NCBI GenBank assembly: GCA_016204125.1
Contig: JACQLI010000030.1
Location: forward strand, 1 to 6,588
Reading direction: 5' to 3'
Source of the DNA: Candidatus Omnitrophota bacterium
GTDB taxonomy: Bacteria > Omnitrophota > Omnitrophia > Omnitrophales > JACQLI01
DNA: 6,588 bases
Position 1 is the stretch's first letter. Each line of letters opens with the position of its first letter. Position numbers and translations under genes: made by a program. Below the pieces are notes generated by a model. That model searched no databases. It saw only the letters and a program-made list of their open reading frames with translations, and had not been told where the DNA came from. Shown piece by piece: positions 1-6,417 of the stretch.

Positions 1-28
1 AATTTTAAATTTTTAATTTTGAGTTTTT

Positions 29-1657
29 TCAGTACATTCCCCCAGGCATCCCGCCCCCTGGTGGCATAGGAGGCATTTTCTCCTCCTCTGGAATCTCTGT
101 AATCAAAGCTTCTGTGGTGATTAAGAGAGATGCGATGCTTGAGGCATTCTCGAGAGCGTTTCGGGTCACCTTTTTGGGATCAATGATGCCAGCTTCTAAA
201 AGATCCTCAAACTCACCATTTTCAGCATTGAATCCAAAGGCCCCTTTCTCTTCGCGAACCCGCTGCACAACCACAGAACCCTCTTCGCCCGCATTCTCAG
301 CGATTTGACGAATCGGTTCTTCAAGTGCACGACGGACAATTTCAGCGCCGATCTGCTCATCACCTTTCAGCTTAAGTTTTTCAAGCAAAGCTGAAGCTCT
401 CAGAAGTGCTACTCCACCTCCTGGAACTATTCCTTCGCCCACTGCAGCGCGTGTGGCATGAAGGGCATCTTCCACACGAGCCTTCTTCTCTTTCATCTCT
501 GTTTCAGTGGCCGCACCGACATGAATCACGGCAACACCGCCTGCGAGTTTCGCAAGACGTTCCTGGAGCTTCTCGCGGTCATAGTCGGAGTCTGTCTCCT
601 CAATCTGCTTCTTGATTTGATTGATACGGCCTTGGATTTCGGAGGATTTTCCAGCGCCTTCAATAATGGTGGTGTTTTCTTTGTCTACAACGATACGCTT
701 GGCTCGGCCGAGATCTTTGAGCTGAACGTTTTCAAGCTTGATTCCGAGATCTTCGGTAATTGCCTTGCCACCCGTCAAGACCGCGATGTCTTCAAGCATG
801 GATTTACGACGGTCTCCGTAACCAGGTGCCTTCACAGCACAAACTGAAAGTGTGCCCCGAATCTTGTTGACGACGAGTGTAGCAAGCGCTTCTCCCTCTG
901 CTTCCTCAGCAATCACCAAAAGGGGCTTTCCAGCCCGCGCTGCAGCTTCGAGGACAGGAAGAAGGTCCTTCATCGCTGAAATCTTCTTTTCGTGGATCAG
1001 AATGTAGGGTTCTTCCAATACTGCTTCCATCCTCTCAGCATCTGTGACGAAATAAGGAGAGAGATAACCTTGATCAAACTGCATTCCTTCGACAACATCA
1101 ATCTTGGTTGCTGTGGTCTTCGACTCTTCAACCGTAATCACACCGTCTTTTCCCACTTTTTCCATTGCCTCGGCAATCAAATTACCAATCGTTGAATCAC
1201 TATTGGCGGCAATGGTGGCAACTTGTGCGGTCTCTTTTTTGTCTTTGATGGTCTTGGAAACTCTCCCGAGTTCTTCCACGATAGCTGTAACAGCTTTCTC
1301 AATGCCGCGCTTGAGCGCCATTGGATTGGAACCTGCTGTCACATTCTTGAGACCTTCTCTATAAATGGCTTGCGCAAGAACAGTTGCGGTGGTTGTTCCA
1401 TCACCCGCATTGTCGGAAGTCTTCGAAGCAACCTCCTTAACCATTTGCGCCCCCATGTTTTCATAGGGATCCTCGAGGTCAATCTCCTTTGCAACCGTGA
1501 CACCATCTTTGGTTACTGTGGGAGATCCGAATTTCTTTTCAAGAACCACATTCCGACCTTTGGGGCCAAGAGTAACCTTGACCGCATCTGCAAGTTTATC
1601 TACGCCACGAAGAATGGCTCTTCGGGCTTCCTCTTCGAAAAGAATCTGCTTCGCCAT
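29..1657 (-). CDS. groEL: Chaperonin GroEL (Hsp60, 60 kDa chaperonin)
   Basis: Cytoplasmic ATP-driven chaperonin that forms a double seven-membered ring and, with GroES, encloses unfolded proteins. The 542-residue product is full length for the family. It shows the equatorial ATP-site signatures TLGPKGRNVVL (29-39), TKDG (49-52) and GDGTTT (85-90), the apical-domain stretch KAPGYGDRRKSMLEDIA (276-292), and the RVEDALHATRAAV block (394-406) with the catalytic Asp at about 397, followed by GEGIVPGGGVAL. The C-terminal tail is Met/Gly/Pro-rich and ends GGMY, a variant of the usual GGM repeat. The start is secure: AGGAGG at 1665-1670 lies 7 bases before the ATG, and the protein begins with the family's MAKQI-type N-terminus. 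A CIRCE operator and a promoter precede it, so HrcA heat-shock control is expected. No groES is adjacent upstream; the base before the promoter belongs to coaX. Whether groES follows downstream cannot be seen, because the window ends 28 bases past the stop. Confidence 0.98.
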   Translation of the reverse strand: MAKQILFEEEARRAILRGVDKLADAVKVTLGPKGRNVVLEKKFGSPTVTKDGVTVAKEIDLEDPYENMGAQMVKEVASKTSDNAGDGTTTATVLAQAIYREGLKNVTAGSNPMALKRGIEKAVTAIVEELGRVSKTIKDKKETAQVATIAANSDSTIGNLIAEAMEKVGKDGVITVEESKTTATKIDVVEGMQFDQGYLSPYFVTDAERMEAVLEEPYILIHEKKISAMKDLLPVLEAAARAGKPLLVIAEEAEGEALATLVVNKIRGTLSVCAVKAPGYGDRRKSMLEDIAVLTGGKAITEDLGIKLENVQLKDLGRAKRIVVDKENTTIIEGAGKSSEIQGRINQIKKQIEETDSDYDREKLQERLAKLAGGVAVIHVGAATETEMKEKKARVEDALHATRAAVGEGIVPGGGVALLRASALLEKLKLKGDEQIGAEIVRRALEEPIRQIAENAGEEGSVVVQRVREEKGAFGFNAENGEFEDLLEAGIIDPKKVTRNALENASSIASLLITTEALITEIPEEEKMPPMPPGGGMPGGMY

Positions 1658-1664
1658 TTTTACT

Positions 1665-1670
1665 CCTCCT
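1665..1670 (-). promoter_or_regulatory. Shine-Dalgarno of groEL
   Basis: The minus strand reads AGGAGG 7 bases before the groEL ATG. This is the strongest ribosome binding site in the window. It contrasts with the weak or absent sites of the overlapping genes upstream and fits a highly expressed chaperonin. Confidence 0.85.
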
Positions 1671-1715
1671 TTTTCTGCGAATTTTCTGGATAGGTTAAAT
1701 CAGATGTATGACTGA

Positions 1716-1742
1716 TTAGCACTCCCTGGGTGAGAGTGCTAG
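1716..1742 (-). promoter_or_regulatory. CIRCE operator (HrcA binding site)
   Basis: On the plus strand the sequence is TTAGCACTC, nine bases, then GAGTGCTAG. This is the CIRCE inverted repeat (TTAGCACTC-N9-GAGTGCTAA) with a single mismatch at the outermost base of one arm. CIRCE is bound by the HrcA repressor and controls groE and dnaK operons in many bacteria. It sits between the -10 box (1747-1752) and the groEL start, over the predicted transcription start. Bound HrcA would therefore block initiation, and the repeat would lie at the 5' end of the mRNA, with an untranslated leader of roughly 80 bases. An hrcA gene is not in the window. Confidence 0.95.
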
Positions 1743-1746
1743 ACGT

Positions 1747-1774
1747 ATTTTACAAACTTACGGACGTCTGTCAA
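1747..1774 (-). promoter_or_regulatory. Sigma70-type promoter of groEL
   Basis: Read on the minus strand, a perfect -35 box TTGACA (1769-1774) is followed after 16 bases by TAAAAT (1747-1752), which matches the -10 consensus at five of six positions. Transcription should start at about base 1740, inside the CIRCE operator. The -35 box and part of the spacer lie within the last codons of coaX (stop codon at 1758-1760), so groEL has its own promoter embedded in the end of the upstream gene. The prediction rests on consensus match and on position relative to CIRCE. Confidence 0.8.
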
Positions 1775-2525
1775 GAACCTCGTTCTTGTACAGTTCAACC
1801 AGGGACTTCAGGGTAAGGAGAGGATCTAGGATATCGATTCGAGATGTGAGTGGGGCTATGAGGGACGAGTATCCCCCCGTAGCGACTACTTTAAAACGTC
1901 TGCCAAATTTCCTCCTAAAACGCTCGATAAGTCCATCCGTCATAGCTGCAACTCCTTGTAATATACCAAGTTGCATACCGCTACGAGTATCCCTTCCAAG
2001 AATCTCCTTTTTAATTCTGCGTGGAAATTCCACTTCTGGAAGTAAGGCTGTTTGCTCAGATAAGGCCTTCAGTGATATCGCCGGCCCAGGAATAATAAGC
2101 CCGCCTTCAAAAACAGCGTTTTTGTTCACGTAATCGCAGGTTATTGCTGTGCCATAGTCTAGGATAAGTACGGGTTGTCCATACAGTCTTATAGCCCCAT
2201 ATGCATTAACCGCTCGATCTGTACCTAACCTATTGAAACTACGATACTTATGTTTGATGGAGACCTTTAATTCATGTCCTGCGACCAAAATTCTCTCTTT
2301 GCACCCACATAAGCTCATATATCTCCTTATTTTTGAGGTTATTTGTGGGACAACGGATGTGATAAGAATGTAGTTGAATGGGAATATATCATCATTTTTA
2401 CAATATTTCTTAACAATATATGGGATATTATCACTTCTAATGTAGGTAACCCGAGACAGGCGGCTACGTTCATAGATCCCATAGGTCGTTGAAGTGTTCC
2501 CGATATCTATGCAAAGAAGCTTCAT
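1758..2525 (-). CDS. coaX: Type III pantothenate kinase CoaX
   Basis: Phosphorylates pantothenate to 4'-phosphopantothenate with ATP, the first committed step of coenzyme A synthesis, in the cytoplasm. The 255 residues match the usual family length. Motifs of the ASKHA-fold kinase are in order: DIGNT (6-10, phosphate binding), GTDR (101-104, with the catalytic Asp at 103), LDYGTAITCD (122-131), FEGGLIIPG (139-147), the TALLPEVEFP stretch (159-168), GRDTRSGMQLGILQG (177-191) and ATGG (215-218). The start ATG shares an ATGA with the birA stop, and GAGGGG stands just upstream as ribosome binding site. The N-terminal half is unusually AT-rich: bases 2221-2460 are about 35% GC by my count, with many ATA, AGA and AGG codons, against 45-58% in sampled lines of groEL, alr and thiL. 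All catalytic motifs are intact, so it should be active. CoaX enzymes are not feedback-inhibited by CoA and commonly need a monovalent cation (family knowledge). Confidence 0.96.
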   Translation of the reverse strand: MKLLCIDIGNTSTTYGIYERSRLSRVTYIRSDNIPYIVKKYCKNDDIFPFNYILITSVVPQITSKIRRYMSLCGCKERILVAGHELKVSIKHKYRSFNRLGTDRAVNAYGAIRLYGQPVLILDYGTAITCDYVNKNAVFEGGLIIPGPAISLKALSEQTALLPEVEFPRRIKKEILGRDTRSGMQLGILQGVAAMTDGLIERFRRKFGRRFKVVATGGYSSLIAPLTSRIDILDPLLTLKSLVELYKNEVLDRRP

Positions 2526-3076
2526 ATCCCCTCTTTAAGGTCTTTGGCGATCTGTTGCAACAATTCTTTTAGGAGAGCTTCCCTAGAAACTCTCTTTCCA
2601 TACTCCTCATAAATTGAGGTTGCCCCAGGAAAAACCTCTTCACCTTTCGTGTTAACGTTGAGGCCAATTCCAATCACAAGACTCTCTATATGACCGTCTG
2701 TTCTTCCCTTTGCCTCCACTAACACCCCGCATATCTTCTTACCGTTTACCAATACATCGTTAGGTCGTTTGAAGCTTGTTGTGAGATCGTATCTTTTCCC
2801 AAGAACCTTTGCCACGCTCCGACAGGCAATTTGAGTTATCCAGGGGGCATGAGACGCCTTGAAGTTGGGTCTGAGAAGAATCGAAAATAAAAGATTTTTG
2901 CCCCGTGGAGATATCCATTTGCGTCCCCATTTCCCACGGCCCTTTGTTTGATAATCTGCTACAAATACCGAGCCGCTCGGAGCTCCGCCTGCAGCATAGC
3001 GGAAAGCTACAGTATTGGTAGAGTCAATCTGTTTGAAGCGGTGAATCACTACGGTAGAGTCTTGGAAGGCCCCCAT
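2522..3076 (-). CDS. birA: Biotin--[acetyl-CoA-carboxylase] ligase, minimal catalytic form
   Basis: Activates biotin to biotinyl-AMP and attaches it to the carrier lysine of biotin-dependent carboxylases, such as the AccB subunit. Numbered from the ATG at 3076 (184 residues), the visible motifs are DSTN (18-21), QTKGRGKWGRKW (43-54, the adenylate-binding loop), KRPND (103-107, usually KWPND), NGKKICGVLVE (111-121), GIGLNVN (136-142) and ATS (152-154). It has no N-terminal helix-turn-helix, so it is not a DNA-binding repressor like the E. coli protein. It stops soon after the catalytic core, leaving little or no room for the usual C-terminal SH3-like domain. The start is uncertain: a TTG lies one codon upstream (3079) and a GTG in-frame ten codons downstream, and no site has a clear Shine-Dalgarno. 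It overlaps the end of alr by about 53 bases and coaX by 4 bases, which suggests translational coupling. The ligase family assignment is firm; activity of the short form is inferred. Confidence 0.93.
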   Translation of the reverse strand: MGAFQDSTVVIHRFKQIDSTNTVAFRYAAGGAPSGSVFVADYQTKGRGKWGRKWISPRGKNLLFSILLRPNFKASHAPWITQIACRSVAKVLGKRYDLTTSFKRPNDVLVNGKKICGVLVEAKGRTDGHIESLVIGIGLNVNTKGEEVFPGATSIYEEYGKRVSREALLKELLQQIAKDLKEGI

Positions 3077-4196
3077 CAAGACGAGTAACGATCTCGTAGG
3101 GAATGGTTTGCGCGAGGTTTGCTAACTCTTCGGCACGAATGCGGTCTTTTTCATCAGGACCTAGGAGCACGACTTCATCCCCGATGCGGGCTTCCGTATC
3201 GGGCTCAAGTTCAATCATCATGGAATCCATACAAACGCGCCCTGCAACTTTGCAGCGCTTTCCGCGGTAAAGGATTTCGCTTTTACTTGAAAGCACAAAA
3301 GGGTATCCGTGGCCATAGCCTGTGGGCAAAACTGCGATGAGGGTCGGCTTTGAGGCGATAAAAGTGCGTCCATAGCCTACTGAATCGCCAGGAGAAAGAC
3401 GCTTCAGAAAGACGATGCGGCTTTTAAGACAAAGAGCTGGTTCAAGGTCAATTTCAGGCTCAAAAGAAGAATCGGGATAAATTCCGTAAAGTGAAATTCC
3501 AGGTCTTACCATATTGAGATGAGGAGATTTAAAACGGAGTATGCCAGCGCTATTTGCGGCATGTCTGAAGGCAAAAGAAATTCCTTTACGTCTCAGATCT
3601 TGAATCACCCCTTCAAAATCACTTAACTGCTTCCGAGTGAAATCATCGGGGAAGCACTCAGCTGTTGGGAAATGGGTATAAATACCTTCCAATTGGAGCC
3701 ACGGTAAGACAGCTATCTTCTCAATTTCTGACAAGGCACTTTCGTACGGGATACCAAGGCGACCCATTCCTGTATCCACCTTTACATGAATGGGAACTTT
3801 CTTTGAAGAACGGGAGCCAGCCTCTGATAAAACTTTTGCCTCTTCTAGACTGGATACCGTTAAGGTTAAGCCCATTTGCAAGGCAATGGGAGCTTCCTCT
3901 GGTAAAAGTCGGCCAAAGAGAAAAAGGGGCGATTTGATCCCTTGCTCACGGAGGTGTGAGGCTTCCTTAAGAGAACCTATCCCGAGAAAATCAACTTTAC
4001 CCTCAAGCGCCCTTGAAACAGGAACTAACCCATGCCCATAGGCGTTCGCCTTCACAACCGCCATGACTCGGGTAAAGGCCCCCGCCTTCACACGAATCCT
4101 CTCTAAATTCCTGAGGATACGATCGAGGTTGACTTCAATCCAGGTTCCACTAGCAGCGTACGGCTTGGATTCTGTCGAAAGAGTTTCAAGCGCCAT
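3024..4196 (-). CDS. alr: Alanine racemase (PLP-dependent)
   Basis: Interconverts L- and D-alanine, supplying D-alanine for peptidoglycan. The 390 residues comprise an N-terminal TIM-barrel with the PLP-binding motif VVKANAYGHG (47-56, Schiff-base Lys49), VKVDTGMGRLG (138-148), the HAANSAG stretch (212-218) and MVRPGISLYG (229-238, Arg231 near the cofactor). The C-terminal beta domain has the second catalytic base in SVGYGRTF (Tyr275) and VCMDSMMIEL (321-330), and the protein ends in the family signature YEIVTRLDGGLPRLY (367-381). All key residues are present. The family's usual GYxDGYPR appears here as GYGHGYPF (293-300), with His in place of Asp. The ATG overlaps the end of tsaB by 11 bases and has no obvious Shine-Dalgarno, so coupled translation is likely. 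The N-terminal 15 or so residues before the conserved W-I-E-V start are slightly long but plausible. Confidence 0.97.
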   Translation of the reverse strand: MALETLSTESKPYAASGTWIEVNLDRILRNLERIRVKAGAFTRVMAVVKANAYGHGLVPVSRALEGKVDFLGIGSLKEASHLREQGIKSPLFLFGRLLPEEAPIALQMGLTLTVSSLEEAKVLSEAGSRSSKKVPIHVKVDTGMGRLGIPYESALSEIEKIAVLPWLQLEGIYTHFPTAECFPDDFTRKQLSDFEGVIQDLRRKGISFAFRHAANSAGILRFKSPHLNMVRPGISLYGIYPDSSFEPEIDLEPALCLKSRIVFLKRLSPGDSVGYGRTFIASKPTLIAVLPTGYGHGYPFVLSSKSEILYRGKRCKVAGRVCMDSMMIELEPDTEARIGDEVVLLGPDEKDRIRAEELANLAQTIPYEIVTRLDGGLPRLYRSDSPLQTD

Positions 4197-4893
4197 GTTG
4201 GATTACCCGCATTCTCTTTTCTTCGGCTTCAGATGCACGGAAGTAAAGGGGTGTAAAATCTTCTGGTTCTTTCAAAGGCGTAAGGCGCGGATCATTCTTT
4301 TGGACCCACTGAACAAGAGTGGCTGCTGAAGGGAGGAGTGACTCATCTAAGAAATGGAGACGTTTTCTGGAATCTTCGCTGAGCGCCTCGCGATAACGAA
4401 TGAGTGCATCACCCACGACAGAGGTTTCTTCTTTTAACTGAACCTTTATTTCGGATAAAGAAAAAAGTTTAGGATTGCTTACTGCAGTCCATTCCCTTTC
4501 CTGACGTTTGTAAAAACGACCATAAAGGGCGTCTCGGCGCGCATCAAGAAGCACGCACAGGACAGAACCTTCTGGTAAATCAATAGGGGTAGTCATCATA
4601 TCTAAACTGAGCGCTCCATAGCAAGGCCTTTTCCTGACGGCAAGGAACCCTTTAAGAAGGCTAAAACCTATTCGAAGACCCGTAAAAGAACCAGGACCTC
4701 TATCGATCGCGAAAACTTCAATGTCATCGAGAGAAAGCTTTTCCTTCTTAAGCAATTGATGGATTAAAGGGATAAGATACTCGGAATGTTGAAATCCTTT
4801 TCCTGCTCGAAGCTCTCGAATCCCTCCTTTGGTATTACCGAGGGCAACACTCAGAACCGAACAGGAAGTCTCAATGCTTAAGATTTTCTTCAT
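4186..4893 (-). CDS. tsaB: tRNA t6A biosynthesis protein TsaB
   Basis: TsaB is the scaffold partner of TsaD in the complex that transfers the threonylcarbamoyl group to A37 of tRNAs reading ANN codons. It is an ASKHA-fold paralogue of TsaD that lost catalysis. The 235 residues fit the family. Visible signatures are ILSIETSCSVLSVAL (4-18), the HSEYL stretch (36-40), the family hallmark DRGPGSFTGLRIG (64-76), LLDARRDALYGRFY (115-128) and a C-terminal PLYFR (215-219) followed by an acidic stretch. The metal-binding histidines of TsaD are not expected here. The ATG lies 23 bases inside the end of tsaE and has no clear Shine-Dalgarno, pointing to translational coupling with its functional partner. 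The rimI and tsaD genes that often accompany tsaB are not nearby; alr follows directly. Confidence 0.95.
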   Translation of the reverse strand: MKKILSIETSCSVLSVALGNTKGGIRELRAGKGFQHSEYLIPLIHQLLKKEKLSLDDIEVFAIDRGPGSFTGLRIGFSLLKGFLAVRKRPCYGALSLDMMTTPIDLPEGSVLCVLLDARRDALYGRFYKRQEREWTAVSNPKLFSLSEIKVQLKEETSVVGDALIRYREALSEDSRKRLHFLDESLLPSAATLVQWVQKNDPRLTPLKEPEDFTPLYFRASEAEEKRMRVIQHGA

Positions 4894-5365
4894 GAGACTT
4901 GATGGAAATTTGACGAGAATGCGGCCCTTTGATTTTTAGTTCTACCCAGGTAGCTTTTTCTGGAATACGGTTGGGAGCACGGTCAGCCCACTCAATAAGA
5001 GAAACGGCCTCTGGGTTTCGGATAAATTCATCAAAGGCGATGGCATCGAGTTCCTTGCCCTCTTCAAGACGGTAAAGATCAAAATGATGAATGGGAAATC
5101 GACCCTCGTAGATATGGAGGAGCACAAAGGTTGGGCTCTTCACCTCATTCGGATCTTTAACACCAAGCCCCCTACATAATCCTTTGATGAATAGTGTCTT
5201 GCCGCTCCCAATTTCTCCAACAAGAGCCACAATATCCCCAGGCTTGAGACTTCTCCCCATCTCTTCAGCCAAATGAGTAGTCTCAGACTCAGATCTTGTT
5301 AGAAGTGAGCGAATCCCTTTTTGCGAAACCATAATTTTGAAACGCTTTTCCCGCTCCGAGCCCAT
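4871..5365 (-). CDS. tsaE: tRNA t6A biosynthesis ATPase TsaE
   Basis: P-loop ATPase that binds the TsaB-TsaD dimer and drives turnover of t6A37 tRNA modification. The product has 164 residues. Motifs are LKPGDIVALVGEIGSGKT (40-57, Walker A with Lys56, in the form GEIGSGKT rather than the common GDLGAGKT), SPTF (77-80), IHHFDLYRL (92-100, metal-binding Asp in the family) and SLIEWADR (122-129). The start at 5365 is supported by AGGGAG six bases upstream. An alternative ATG at 5332 would give 153 residues but lacks such a site. With the preferred start the gene overlaps thiL by 67 bases in another frame. Both ends look genuine, because thiL keeps its conserved C-terminus to the stop. Its direct coupling to tsaB fits subunits needed together. 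Confidence 0.95.
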   Translation of the reverse strand: MGSEREKRFKIMVSQKGIRSLLTRSESETTHLAEEMGRSLKPGDIVALVGEIGSGKTLFIKGLCRGLGVKDPNEVKSPTFVLLHIYEGRFPIHHFDLYRLEEGKELDAIAFDEFIRNPEAVSLIEWADRAPNRIPEKATWVELKIKGPHSRQISIKSHEENLKH

Positions 5366-6243
5366 TCGATTCTCCCTGATCGGAAGGTAATCTCACCTAC
5401 CCTCGTGAGAGGAATTGCTGGGAATTGTCTTGCCCAAGATTTCTCAAGACGCTCCGACTTATTGCGAGCCACGGTGAATAAAAGTTCGAAATCCTCACCA
5501 TCGCTCAATGCAAACATCAGTGCTTTCTTTTCTGATCCTTTAGCCCTATCTCGAGCGGCTTCAGAAATGGGAATTTGATCGAGTGTCACTCTCGCTCCTA
5601 CGTGTGAGGAAGAGAGGATGTGGCCCAAATCTTGAATGAAACCGTCTGAAAGGTCAATCATCGCGTTCGGATGGATCCCCCCAGCGAGATATCTCCCCTC
5701 ACGAATTCTTGGGGTAAACACAAGATGTTTTCTTTGAATAGAGCCTCCAAGTTTTCCTGTTACGTAAATAAGATCCCCTGGCTTTGCCCCCTTTCTTGAA
5801 ACAATTTCTCTAGTCTCCCCCTCTCCCAAAAGTGCGATGGAGACAAAAAACTTATCGGAACGCGAAATATCCCCTCCCACCCAACAAATCTTAAATTGAC
5901 GTGCCAGTGAAATCATTCCTCTTGCTACCCTTTCAATCCAAGCCTGTGAAAATCGCTTAGGAATACCGATGGCCGCTACAAAGGCAAGCGGTTTTCCTCC
6001 CATGGCCGCAATATCACTTAAATTGACAGCGAGAGCCTTATGGCCGATCTGCTCAGGAGAAGCTCTTTCCTTTCCCCTTATGCGAAAGTCGATCCCCTCC
6101 ACGATAACATCTGTTGTGAAAAGGAAGCATTTGCCACCCTTTGTAGGAAGAATAGCCGCATCATCCCCAATCGGAAATCTTCCTTGAAGAGATCTTGGAA
6201 TCAAAAATTTGAGTCTTTCGATTAGCTGAAATTCATTTATCAT
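5299..6243 (-). CDS. thiL: Thiamine-monophosphate kinase ThiL
   Basis: Phosphorylates thiamine monophosphate to thiamine diphosphate with ATP, the last step of cofactor synthesis; member of the AIRS/PurM-like kinase superfamily. Numbered from the ATG at 6243 (314 residues, typical length), it shows FPIGDDAA (23-30), TTDVIVEG (43-50, metal binding), GHKALAVNLSDIAAMGG (67-83), VGGDISRS (122-129), VTGKLGGS (161-168), MIDLSDG (195-201), ALSDGEDFELLF (245-256) and the characteristic C-terminal GFAHF (310-314). A TTG two codons upstream (6249) is an alternative start. Neither start has a good Shine-Dalgarno: AGGAGG occurs at about 6290-6295 but far too distant, and GGAAGGA is roughly 19 bases away. 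It is the first clear gene of the operon, and no strong promoter was found upstream. Its start overlaps the stop of a possible 30-codon frame as ATGA. Confidence 0.95.
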   Translation of the reverse strand: MINEFQLIERLKFLIPRSLQGRFPIGDDAAILPTKGGKCFLFTTDVIVEGIDFRIRGKERASPEQIGHKALAVNLSDIAAMGGKPLAFVAAIGIPKRFSQAWIERVARGMISLARQFKICWVGGDISRSDKFFVSIALLGEGETREIVSRKGAKPGDLIYVTGKLGGSIQRKHLVFTPRIREGRYLAGGIHPNAMIDLSDGFIQDLGHILSSSHVGARVTLDQIPISEAARDRAKGSEKKALMFALSDGEDFELLFTVARNKSERLEKSWARQFPAIPLTRVGEITFRSGRIEWARSGKSVSKLWFRKKGFAHF

Positions 6244-6332
6244 GTGCAATCTCGGACCGATCCTTCCGCGACCGCCTCGGTGGACGGATGCCTCCTAGCT
6301 CTAGAAGGAAACCGTGGGTATTTCAATCGCAT
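6240..6332 (-). CDS. Possible 30-residue leader ORF upstream of thiL
   Basis: From ATG at 6330-6332 an open frame of 30 codons runs into the thiL start, ending in a TGA that overlaps the thiL ATG as ATGA, the same junction type as birA/coaX. The predicted peptide is basic in its first half (Arg-rich, with PSRARRHPS) and then reads STEAVAEGSVRDC. I do not recognise it. There is no Shine-Dalgarno before its ATG, it lies in the GC-rich repeat-bearing stretch, and such a short frame can arise by chance. For it: the exact overlap, which would give coupled translation to thiL, whose own ribosome site is poor. It may be a leader peptide, a remnant, or nothing. Confidence 0.22.
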   Translation of the reverse strand: MRLKYPRFPSRARRHPSTEAVAEGSVRDCT

Positions 6333-6417
6333 GGAGAATCTAGAAGTAGTAAAGAGATCTGGGTAATCAAAGGATAAGCTAAGTAAGGGAGATAAGGAGT
6401 CCACCTCGGCTCGGCGG
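6272..6417. repeat. Long-range inverted repeat around an AT-richer interior
   Basis: CCGCC (6272-6276) and GGTGGAC (6279-6285) are complementary, in matching order, to GGCGG (6413-6417) and GTCCACC (6399-6405). That makes twelve base pairs with an asymmetric internal loop, enclosing 113 bases (6286-6398) of lower GC that are purine-rich on the plus strand. The arms compete with the hairpin at 6408-6424. It could be the closing stem of a folded RNA, the ends of a small inserted element, or chance in GC-rich DNA. Confidence 0.4.

Noticed and set aside
1..28. AT-rich tail after groEL as an intrinsic terminator
   Set aside because: There is no GC-rich hairpin before it on the minus strand and the window ends too soon to judge.
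458..847. 129-codon plus-strand frame inside groEL
   Set aside because: It is antisense to highly conserved groEL coding sequence and has no family motif or ribosome site; it is a shadow frame.
1223..1693. 156-codon plus-strand frame across the start of groEL
   Set aside because: Antisense shadow of groEL that runs into its regulatory leader, with no recognisable domain.
1716..1742. CIRCE repeat as a terminator of the coaX operon
   Set aside because: It could fold as a hairpin, but it matches the HrcA operator closely and lacks a following T-tract in the direction of transcription.
6296..6327. Possible thiL promoter with TTGAAA followed after 17 bases by TAGAGC on the minus strand
   Set aside because: The -35 is acceptable, but the -10 matches only three of six consensus bases, so I cannot support it.
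6356..6367. GATCTGGGTAAT, resembling part of the TPP riboswitch core, near thiL
   Set aside because: It is on the plus strand, pointing away from thiL, and the required CTGAGA and surrounding stems are missing, so it is a coincidental 12-base match.
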